The notes under the pieces: model-generated
Seen by the model: only the letters and a program-made list of their open reading frames with translations
Told to the model about the DNA's origin: nothing
Database searches by the model: none
Source of the DNA: Flavobacteriales bacterium
GTDB lineage: Bacteria > Bacteroidota > Bacteroidia > Flavobacteriales > Flavobacteriaceae
Reading direction: 5' to 3'
NCBI GenBank assembly: GCA_002747735.1
Contig: PDQE01000011.1
Span: forward strand, 1-6,386
Length of the DNA: 6,386 bases
Shown: positions 1 through 5,753 of the stretch, piece by piece
Layout: each line of letters starts with the position of its first letter
How positions within the stretch are numbered: the first letter of the stretch is position 1
Translations under genes and position numbers: made by a program

Positions 1-78
1 AAATATAGCATAAAAAGGCACATTTTATTGAGTAATTTTGAGGTGGAAATGGTATAACTTGTCTCATTCAAAAGTTAA

Positions 79-1461
79 CTATATTTCCAATTCTTTAAAT
101 AAATCAATCAACTTAGGATTAGACGGCCTTGGAGCATTGGAATTGATAATTTTTCCTTCCGGATTTATTAAAATAAATCGGGGAATACTCATAATTTGAT
201 AGTCTGTTATAAAATTAGACTGCCAGGCATTGTCTGCAAAGAGTTGAATACCTCCAAGTTCTTTTTCTTTTATCATGGCTTTCCACTTGTCATAGGACTT
301 TTTTTCATCAATAGAAATACTTACAAACTCAATGTTTTTACCGTGGTATTGTTTTTCAACCTTTTTAAGCGAAGGAATTTCTGCAACACAAGGGCCACAC
401 CAGGTTGCCCACACATCTATATACACGTATTTTCCTTTTAGGTCATCAAGTGAAGTAGTACCACCGGCATAGTTTTCGTAAGCTACAAATTTAGGCGAGG
501 GTTCACCGGGGGCAATGGCCTTTAATTTTTTATAAGTAGCCTCAATTTTTTTAGCATAAGCCGCATTAGTAGTAATTTCCTGATAAGCTTTATAGAAAGA
601 TTCTACATCATTGGTATAAGTGATGTTGTATTTGGCAAAATTATATGCCAAATCGTTTTTAATAGTTTCGTTTTCTATATTTCTCAGTGTAAATAAATAG
701 GCCATATCATTGCTAATGGTGGAGTCTTTTTTGGTTATCTCCTCGGATTTATCCATAAAGTATCCTCTAACTAAATTTCGATACGAATCTGAAAACACAA
801 AATCTTCTTCATTTGTGTAATCTAAACTGTCCAATTCTTTGGTGTAATCCTCAGATACGGAGAAATCTTTGTTTTTGGTAAAGTAGCCATGGGCACCTTC
901 GTAAATCTTTAACTGATTAAGGTAGGAGTAATGCAAATTTCTTTTTTCCTTTTCTTTAAAATCAGAATGTATAGTTGTGGTGTCTAAAATAGCTGTAATG
1001 TCATCTTTTAACTGGCTGACTTTATTTTTATAGGTCGTGGGGTCCAGTGAATAAAATTCTTGTGGATTGGAGGTTAAATTAGTAAAGGCTTTGTCTTTGG
1101 CAATCACATATTTAGTAATCTCGGCATCCTTGCCGGTTACTGTGGTGGCTTCGCCCTGATTATTGGCATCTATATTCATATTGAGCACTGTGCCCTTTTG
1201 AAGATAAATTCTTATGAAGTTATTTTTTGTCTTAAGCAAATAAAAATTATCGGAAACAGTTAAGGTGTCATTAAATGCACCTTTATCATCAGTGATCAGA
1301 GTATCTATAAATGACTGATTATAATTAAAAATTGTGAGTACATCCTCATCTTCCAAGTTTTTTACCGTTCCCTGTAGAACTGCGTAGTCAACTTTTGTTT
1401 CTTCTTTTTTACATGCAATAATTGTTAAAATAACAAAAGCGATTAAAAGTATTTTTTTCAT
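79..1461 (-). CDS. Lipid-anchored TlpA-family thiol-disulfide oxidoreductase with N-terminal DUF4369-like domain
   Basis: The 460-residue protein starts with a lipoprotein signal: charged MKK, a hydrophobic stretch, then lipobox I-I-A-C with Cys17 as the predicted lipidation site. Residues about 29-110 are beta-rich (GTVKN..., DDKGAF..., YLQKGT...) and resemble DUF4369, a common N-terminal partner of TlpA proteins in Bacteroidota. Residues about 115-316 are mostly helical, charged, and not assigned by me. The thioredoxin-like domain runs from about 317 to 456. It has the active site WCGPC at 354-358 (redox cysteines 355 and 358) and the cis-proline loop S-I-P at 425-427. Proteins of this type exchange disulfides outside the cytoplasm, as ResA and CcmG do on apocytochrome c; the real substrate here is unknown. 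The gene lies 133 nt downstream of prfA on the same strand, and I found no consensus TAnnTTTG upstream, so read-through from prfA is possible. The residues after Cys17 (KKEE) resemble the Bacteroidota surface-export signal. Family assignment is secure, role is not. Confidence 0.93.
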   Translation of the reverse strand: MKKILLIAFVILTIIACKKEETKVDYAVLQGTVKNLEDEDVLTIFNYNQSFIDTLITDDKGAFNDTLTVSDNFYLLKTKNNFIRIYLQKGTVLNMNIDANNQGEATTVTGKDAEITKYVIAKDKAFTNLTSNPQEFYSLDPTTYKNKVSQLKDDITAILDTTTIHSDFKEKEKRNLHYSYLNQLKIYEGAHGYFTKNKDFSVSEDYTKELDSLDYTNEEDFVFSDSYRNLVRGYFMDKSEEITKKDSTISNDMAYLFTLRNIENETIKNDLAYNFAKYNITYTNDVESFYKAYQEITTNAAYAKKIEATYKKLKAIAPGEPSPKFVAYENYAGGTTSLDDLKGKYVYIDVWATWCGPCVAEIPSLKKVEKQYHGKNIEFVSISIDEKKSYDKWKAMIKEKELGGIQLFADNAWQSNFITDYQIMSIPRFILINPEGKIINSNAPRPSNPKLIDLFKELEI

Positions 1462-1594
1462 GTGCTTAAATTTTGGTAATTAATTGATAATCAATTTATT
1501 TTTTAGATTTTTTTTAAAAGATTGTCTAATTACGAGTTAATAGTATTTGTATTGGTAACAGATTATCCACTAAACGGAAAAACCACAAACTTTT

Positions 1595-2671
1595 CTAAAA
1601 TACCTCACCAGATTCTTTTAATTTTTCGGCATTTTCTGCCAGTTTTAGTTCTTCAATAATTCTATAAATATCGCCATTTATAATATTGTTCAAATCGTAG
1701 AGTGTAAGGCCTATTCTGTGTTCGGTTACCCGGCCTTGCGGATAATTATATGTTCTGATTTTTGCCGAACGGTCGCCACTGGAAACCATACTTTTACGTC
1801 TGGCAGCATCTTCGGCTTGTTTTTTGGCTAATTCTGCTTCGTACAATCTTGAACGTAAAACTTTTATAGCCTTTTCTAAGTTTTTATGTTGCGATTTTTG
1901 GTCTTGGCATTTGGCTTCTATTCCGGTAGGAATATGTTTTAACTGAATGGCAGAATAAGTGGTGTTTACGCTTTGTCCGCCCGGTCCGGTGGAAGTGGTA
2001 CGTATTATTTTTACGTCATTCATATCCAGTTCCACGTCAAATTCTTCCGCTTCGGGCAGTACCATTACCGTAGCCGCCGAAGTATGAACCCGGCCTTGAG
2101 TTTCGGTCTGCGGTACACGTTGTACACGGTGTACGCCGGCTTCAAATTTCATATCGCCATACACATCTTCTCCGCTTATGCTAAAAATAATTTCTTTGTA
2201 GCCGCCACTGGTACCTTCGCTTACATCCACTATTTCGGTTTTCCAGCCTTTGTCTGCACAGAATTTGGTGTACATTCTATATAAATCTCCTGCAAAAATG
2301 CTGGCCTCATCGCCACCCGTTCCGGCTCTTATTTCTACCATTACATCTTTGGCATCTTCAGGGTCTTTTGGTATTAACAAATACTTGATTTCTTCTTCTA
2401 ATTTTTCTTTGTTTTCAGAGGCTTCTTCCAGTTGTATTTCTGCCATTTCTACCATATCGGCATCAGAACCTTCTTCAATTATTTCTCTGGCTTCCTCAAT
2501 TCGGCTTAGATAGGTTTTGTATTCTTTTCCTTTGTCAACAATATTTTTCAGTTCTTTGTATTCTTTACTCAACTGAATATATCGTTTCTGATCTGAAATT
2601 ACATCGGGCTGAATAATTAAATCCGCCACTTCATCAAAGCGTTGTTTTACAATATCTATTCGGTCTAACAT
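1595..2671 (-). CDS. prfA: Peptide chain release factor 1 (RF1)
   Basis: This cytoplasmic protein recognises UAA and UAG in the ribosomal A site and triggers hydrolysis of peptidyl-tRNA. At 358 residues it has the usual RF1 length. The codon-recognition tripeptide is P-Q-T at 187-189, within a [15 protein letters not shown] block. It is the RF1-type PxT, not the SPF of RF2, which settles the choice between the two. The catalytic GGQ motif is at 231-233 in the context [10 protein letters not shown]; its glutamine is the residue methylated by PrmC in other bacteria. The N-terminal part is helical and highly charged, as expected for domain 1. I chose the ATG at 2671 (protein begins MLDRID) because the upstream extension to 2713 needs a TTG start, adds a non-conserved hydrophobic tail, and overlaps a good promoter element. 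The start is divergent from the first cytochrome gene across 121 nt. Confidence 0.98.
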   Translation of the reverse strand: MLDRIDIVKQRFDEVADLIIQPDVISDQKRYIQLSKEYKELKNIVDKGKEYKTYLSRIEEAREIIEEGSDADMVEMAEIQLEEASENKEKLEEEIKYLLIPKDPEDAKDVMVEIRAGTGGDEASIFAGDLYRMYTKFCADKGWKTEIVDVSEGTSGGYKEIIFSISGEDVYGDMKFEAGVHRVQRVPQTETQGRVHTSAATVMVLPEAEEFDVELDMNDVKIIRTTSTGPGGQSVNTTYSAIQLKHIPTGIEAKCQDQKSQHKNLEKAIKVLRSRLYEAELAKKQAEDAARRKSMVSSGDRSAKIRTYNYPQGRVTEHRIGLTLYDLNNIINGDIYRIIEELKLAENAEKLKESGEVF

Positions 2672-2688
2672 ACAGATAATATTTTTGA

Positions 2689-2696
2689 CAAATTTA
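2689..2696 (-). promoter_or_regulatory. Candidate Bacteroidota -7 promoter element for prfA
   Basis: Read on the minus strand this is TAAATTTG, an exact match to the Bacteroidota -7 consensus TAnnTTTG. It ends 17 nt before the prfA ATG, which would give a 5' leader of roughly 12-14 nt. I see no TTG at the expected distance of about 19-21 nt upstream; the nearest TTTG leaves a spacer of only 14. The -33 half is therefore weak or absent, and an exact 8-mer of this composition can occur by chance in AT-rich DNA. Confidence 0.45.
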
Positions 2697-2741
2697 ATAA
2701 AAATAAGTATCAAAAAAATGTAAAATTTGTGGCCTTACGTC

Positions 2742-2772
2742 TTGATGGAATTATCGTTAAACGTTATATTTG
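2742..2772 (+). promoter_or_regulatory. Bacteroidota-type promoter for the first cytochrome c gene
   Basis: A TTG at 2742-2744 is followed after 20 nt by TATATTTG at 2765-2772. This matches the Bacteroidota primary sigma factor consensus (TTG or TTTG, about 19-21 nt, TAnnTTTG) in both halves and in spacing. Transcription would begin near 2777-2779, about 15 nt before the ATG at 2793. This also supports choosing that ATG over any start further upstream, because an upstream start would lie before the transcript begins. Confidence 0.65.
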
Positions 2773-2792
2773 TAAGGCAAAAACCCAACAAA

Positions 2793-3197
2793 ATGAAAAA
2801 TCTGTTTCTAATTGCTTTTCTGATGATTTTTTTATTGATAAGCTGTCAAAACAAAAAGGCTAAAACCGAAAATAATGAATCTCAAGCTACTCAAAGCGAA
2901 AATAATAAAACCCAAATAGAACTGGGAAAAAAACTCTATGCAGAAAATATGTGTAATACCTGCCATCTTAAAGACCAACAAAATATAGGGCCATCTACAA
3001 CAAAAATAGTAGAAATGTACCGGGATAAAGATAAAAGTATTGTAGCCTTTTTGCAGGGAAAATCAGAACCTTTTGTAGATACGGATAAGGGCCAGATAGC
3101 TGTTATGCAGACGAATGTAGAAGCCTTTGTAAATAAATTGTCTTCTGAAGAATTAGATGCCATAGAAGTTTATATGAAGCATGTAGCTGATAATTAA
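2793..3197 (+). CDS. Lipid-anchored monohaem cytochrome c (first of a tandem pair)
   Basis: This 134-residue protein has a lipoprotein signal ending in lipobox L-I-S-C (Cys18). A low-complexity N/K/E/Q/T linker of about 22 residues follows, then a small class I-like cytochrome c domain from about residue 41. Haem is attached at C-N-T-C-H, 54-58, with His58 as proximal ligand. Pro67 follows in an I-G-P-S context typical of class I cytochromes. Met105 in Q-I-A-V-M-Q is the most likely distal ligand; Met128 near the C-terminus is the alternative. The protein should be an electron carrier tethered to the outer face of a membrane, with partners unknown. The open frame extends upstream to a TTG at 2727, but only the ATG at 2793 puts the signal peptide at the N-terminus and lies downstream of the promoter. 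A close paralogue follows 65 nt later. The cytochrome assignment is strong; the specific respiratory role is unknown. Confidence 0.93.
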   Translation: MKNLFLIAFLMIFLLISCQNKKAKTENNESQATQSENNKTQIELGKKLYAENMCNTCHLKDQQNIGPSTTKIVEMYRDKDKSIVAFLQGKSEPFVDTDKGQIAVMQTNVEAFVNKLSSEELDAIEVYMKHVADN

Positions 3198-3262
3198 AAC
3201 GGGCTTGGTTTTTGGTCGGTTGATAAAGTTTAAATGGGTTTAATAATTAAATATTTATACTA

Positions 3263-3679
3263 ATGCGGTTATTGTCATTTATTTTTAGTCTTGTTGTACT
3301 CTGGGCTTGTGTTTCTGAAAAAAAATCCAACAAAGAGAGTGAATCCTCTGTTCCGGAACGTGCTGAATTGAGCAAAGACTCAAAAATTTTCCTCGGCAAT
3401 CGCCTTTTTTCCGAAAAAACCTGTGTTACCTGTCATGCTGTAAGTAAATACAAAAAAGCTCCTTCCGTAAAAAAAATTATGCGAGTATATAAAGAAAATA
3501 ACGGCAATATTGTGGCATTTTTAAAAGGTGAGACTAAACCTATGGTGGACACTACAGCCAGTCAGATAGCTATAATGCAAGACAATATAAACGGATTTGT
3601 AAAAGGCTTGTCAGACACAGAATTAGACGCTATTTCCTATTATATGATGCATGTAGATGAATCTAATTTAGATTATTAA
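3263..3679 (+). CDS. Lipid-anchored monohaem cytochrome c (second of a tandem pair)
   Basis: This 138-residue protein has a short hydrophobic signal ending at lipobox L-W-A-C (Cys16), a Ser/Glu/Lys-rich linker, then a cytochrome c domain. Haem binding is at C-V-T-C-H, 54-58. The likely distal ligand is Met105 in Q-I-A-I-M-Q; Met94, Met128 and Met129 also lie in the distal half. From residue 45 to 131 it aligns without any gap to the preceding gene product, at identical residue numbers, with about 41 of 87 identities counted by eye. It is therefore a tandem paralogue. The two differ most just after the haem motif (K-K-A-P here, N-I-G-P there) and at the lipid-anchor linker. No clear promoter is visible in the 65-nt gap, so co-transcription with the first cytochrome gene is likely. 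The ATG at 3263 is the only start that gives a proper signal sequence. Confidence 0.92.
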   Translation: MRLLSFIFSLVVLWACVSEKKSNKESESSVPERAELSKDSKIFLGNRLFSEKTCVTCHAVSKYKKAPSVKKIMRVYKENNGNIVAFLKGETKPMVDTTASQIAIMQDNINGFVKGLSDTELDAISYYMMHVDESNLDY

Positions 3680-3722
3680 ATCAGTTTCAGTTAAAAAATT
3701 CTTCTTCTTTTAGCCTTGCGTT

Positions 3723-3755
3723 TTTGTAGTATCTAAATGCATATTTCTATCTTTG
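3723..3755 (+). promoter_or_regulatory. Bacteroidota-type promoter for rlmD, directly abutting the start codon
   Basis: TTTG at 3723-3726 is followed after 21 nt by TATCTTTG at 3748-3755, matching both halves of the Bacteroidota promoter consensus. The -7 element ends only 4 nt before the ATG at 3760. Transcription normally starts about 5-7 nt beyond the final G, so the predicted start site falls on or just inside the start codon, implying a leaderless or nearly leaderless mRNA. Confidence 0.6.
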
Positions 3756-3759
3756 CCCA

Positions 3760-5172
3760 ATGGCGAGGAAAAATAAAAAGAAAGTTTTTGAAAACGTAGA
3801 AGTTATTGATGCCGGAGCAAAGGGAAAAGCAATAGCTAAAGCACCTGACGGCAAAGTTATCTTTTTGGAAAATGCCGTTCCGGGAGATGTAGGTACGGTT
3901 CAAACCTATCAAAAACGCAAAGCGTATTACCGGGGAAAAATTATTCAATTTGACCAATATTCTCCAAAAAGAATGGAGCCGGACTGTAAGCATTTTGAAT
4001 ATTGTGGCGGCTGTAAATGGCAGCACATGCAATATGATGCACAAGTATATTACAAAGAAAAAGAGGTGCTTAATAATTTAGAACGCATAGGAAAAGTAAA
4101 AATAGGAGAAATATTACCCATTGTAAAAGCCGGACAACCTTACTGGTACAGAAATAAAATGGAGTTTTCTTTTTCTGATAAACGCTGGCTCACTTCGGAA
4201 GAGATAATAAAGAAAGATGTAATTACTGATAATCATGCGTTGGGATTTCACATCGCCGGTATGTGGGATAAAATATTGGATATAGAAAAGTGTCATTTAC
4301 AAAAAGATCCTTCTAACCAGATACGCAATCAGATTAAACAATTTGCTGTAGAAAACGGGCTGCCTTTTTTTAACCTCAGAGAACAAACCGGCCTATTGCG
4401 AAATCTTATGATTAGAACCAGTACTACTGGTGAAATTATGGTGGTGGTTCAATTTTTTAAAAATGACTTACCCAACATAAAATTATTGCTGGATTTTATA
4501 AAAAATCGCTTTCCGGAAATAACCTCATTGCAATATTTAGTCAATTCTAAGGCTAATGACACTATCTATGACCAAAAGGTTATTTGTTATCACGGCAAAG
4601 ATTTTATTACCGAAGAAATGGAAGGGCTTACCTTTAAAGTTAATGCCAAGTCTTTTTATCAAACCAATTCTCAACAGGCTTATGAATTGTATAAAGTTGT
4701 GAGAGAATTTGCCCAATTAACAGGAAAAGAAAATGTTTATGACCTCTATACCGGAACAGGTACTATTGCCCAATTTATCGCGGCTAATGCCAGTAAGGTT
4801 ATTGGTATAGAAAGCGTACCGGAAGCGATAGAGGATGCTAAGGAAAATGCAAAAATAAATGCAATTGAGAATATTGATTTTTTTGTAGGAGATATGGCCG
4901 GGATTTTTACACCGGAATTTATAAATAAAAAAGGAATCCCCGATGTTATTATCACTGATCCGCCCAGAGATGGCATGCATAAAAAAGTAGTATTACAATT
5001 GTTGAACATTGAAGTTCCGCGAATTGTGTATGTAAGCTGTAATTCAGCTACCCAAGCCCGAGATTTGGAGATCTTAAAGCAAAAATACAAAGTGGTAAAA
5101 AGCCAGGCCGTGGATATGTTTCCACAGACGCATCATGTGGAGAATGTGGTGTTGCTAGAATTGAATAGATGA
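3760..5172 (+). CDS. rlmD: 23S rRNA (uracil-5-)-methyltransferase, RlmD/RumA type
   Basis: This 470-residue cytoplasmic enzyme uses S-adenosylmethionine to make 5-methyluridine in 23S rRNA, at U1939 in E. coli RlmD. An N-terminal TRAM RNA-binding domain spans about 8-63. Four cysteines expected to hold a 4Fe-4S cluster are visible: Cys76, Cys82 and Cys85 (C-x5-C-x2-C) and Cys178. The SAM-binding motif is YDLYTGTGT at 327-335, with an acidic loop IGIES after it. T-D-P-P-R-D lies at 399-404, the nucleophile Cys427 sits in V-S-C-N, and Glu461 in HHVENV is the likely general base. All catalytic parts are intact. Relatives include RlmC (U747), TrmA (tRNA U54) and the B. subtilis dual-site RlmCD, so the exact site cannot be fixed from sequence alone. 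TrmA is unlikely because the TRAM domain and Fe-S cysteines are present. The ATG at 3760 begins the conserved MARKN-type N-terminus. Confidence 0.95.
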   Translation: MARKNKKKVFENVEVIDAGAKGKAIAKAPDGKVIFLENAVPGDVGTVQTYQKRKAYYRGKIIQFDQYSPKRMEPDCKHFEYCGGCKWQHMQYDAQVYYKEKEVLNNLERIGKVKIGEILPIVKAGQPYWYRNKMEFSFSDKRWLTSEEIIKKDVITDNHALGFHIAGMWDKILDIEKCHLQKDPSNQIRNQIKQFAVENGLPFFNLREQTGLLRNLMIRTSTTGEIMVVVQFFKNDLPNIKLLLDFIKNRFPEITSLQYLVNSKANDTIYDQKVICYHGKDFITEEMEGLTFKVNAKSFYQTNSQQAYELYKVVREFAQLTGKENVYDLYTGTGTIAQFIAANASKVIGIESVPEAIEDAKENAKINAIENIDFFVGDMAGIFTPEFINKKGIPDVIITDPPRDGMHKKVVLQLLNIEVPRIVYVSCNSATQARDLEILKQKYKVVKSQAVDMFPQTHHVENVVLLELNR

Positions 5173-5248
5173 GACTTCAATATCCGTTAATGCATAATAA
5201 TTAACTAAGAATTCATTAACCTAATTATTAAATCCCCATTATTTCCCT

Positions 5249-5256
5249 ATTTTTAC
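5249..5256 (+). promoter_or_regulatory. Weak -7-like element upstream of the DUF6452 lipoprotein gene
   Basis: TATTTTTA differs from TAnnTTTG only at the last base and ends 20 nt before the ATG at 5277, the distance expected for a short-leader Bacteroidota promoter. No good TTG lies 19-21 nt upstream. The 104-nt gap after rlmD argues for a separate promoter somewhere here, and this is the best candidate I see. Confidence 0.3.
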
Positions 5257-5276
5257 GCTCTCAATTATACAAATAC

Positions 5277-5753
5277 ATGAAAGGCAAAATAATAATGCTG
5301 TTTTTAATATCTTCACTAATATGGATTGCCGCGTGTGAAAGAGATGATATATGTATAGAACCCACAACGCCGCAATTAATAATTCGTTTTTATAACAATA
5401 AAGCTCCGGAAGATTTTAAATCCGTAAACAGTTTATTGGTAAGGGTAATAGGCAGAGAAAATGATTCGCTTACCTTTGCAGGAAAAGATTCTATAGTTGT
5501 CCCGATTCGTGTTAATGCCTTAGAAACTAAATATTTACTTACTGTAGATTATTCAGATACTGCAAAAAAAATTACAGATACCTTAAGCCTTAGCTATCAA
5601 ACCGAAGACGTATTTGTGGGTCGGTCTTGTGGCTATAAATCCATTTTTAAAAATGTTAATTATAAGGCCACAAACCATTGGATAAACGGATTAGAAGTTG
5701 TGGCTACCATAATTGAAAATGAAAACAACGCTCATGTTAAGATGTATCATTAG
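5277..5753 (+). CDS. DUF6452-type lipoprotein of unknown function
   Basis: This 158-residue exported protein has a signal sequence ending in lipobox I-A-A-C, with Cys20 lipidated. The mature part resembles the flavobacterial DUF6452 family. Recognisable blocks are CERDDIC at 20-26, T-T-P-x-L-I-I-R-F-Y at 30-39, the strand-rich middle with D-S-I-V-V-P at 71-76, T-E-D-V-F-V-G-R-S-C-G at 109-119, and a C-terminal HVKMYH ending. No enzymatic motif is visible; the alternating pattern suggests a beta-sandwich. Cys26 and Cys118 are the only cysteines besides the lipidated one and could form a disulfide. The acidic residues right after Cys20 (E-R-D-D) are loosely like the Bacteroidota surface-export signal. 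Its last 35 nt overlap the next gene in another frame, so the two products are probably made together. The function is not known to me; the family call rests on memory of the sequence pattern. Confidence 0.85.
   Translation: MKGKIIMLFLISSLIWIAACERDDICIEPTTPQLIIRFYNNKAPEDFKSVNSLLVRVIGRENDSLTFAGKDSIVVPIRVNALETKYLLTVDYSDTAKKITDTLSLSYQTEDVFVGRSCGYKSIFKNVNYKATNHWINGLEVVATIIENENNAHVKMYH

Noticed and set aside
55..77. Short inverted repeat TAACTT/AAGTTA just past the end of the TlpA gene
   Set aside because: Six weak base pairs with an 11-nt loop and no T tract.
1482..1496. Perfect palindrome with 7-nt arms (AATTGAT, 1-nt centre, ATCAATT) 20 nt upstream of the TlpA gene, resembling an FNR/CRP-type operator
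   Set aside because: The half-sites TTGAT and ATCAA are 1 nt apart instead of the 4 nt of an FNR box. In DNA this AT-rich, a rough estimate gives about one such 7-bp odd palindrome per window by chance.
1553..1569. Small stem on the minus strand 25 nt after the prfA stop (TGG-A-TAA, TCTG loop, TTACCA)
   Set aside because: Only six base pairs with a bulge and no downstream T run, so it is not a convincing intrinsic terminator.
1973..2513. Long plus-strand open frames inside prfA
   Set aside because: They are antisense to a clearly real, conserved gene and have biased, implausible compositions. They are shadows of its codon usage.
2727..2792. Upstream TTG extension of the first cytochrome gene
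   Set aside because: It would place 22 non-hydrophobic residues ahead of a complete lipoprotein signal and starts before the predicted transcription start.
3660..3674. Perfect palindrome AATCTAA, T, TTAGATT at the end of the second cytochrome gene, considered as a terminator stem
   Set aside because: The stem is AT-rich with too small a loop, lies inside the coding end, and is not followed by a T run. It fits chance expectation.
4717..5090. Minus-strand open frames inside the methyltransferase gene
   Set aside because: They lie opposite conserved catalytic motifs of a complete gene and resemble no protein family I know.
5186..5230. Two nested inverted repeats after rlmD (GTTAATG/CATTAAC, and TAATAATTA/TAATTATTA), considered as a terminator or regulatory hairpin
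   Set aside because: Arms are short and nearly all A/T, loops are about 18-21 nt, the two pairings overlap, and no T tract follows.
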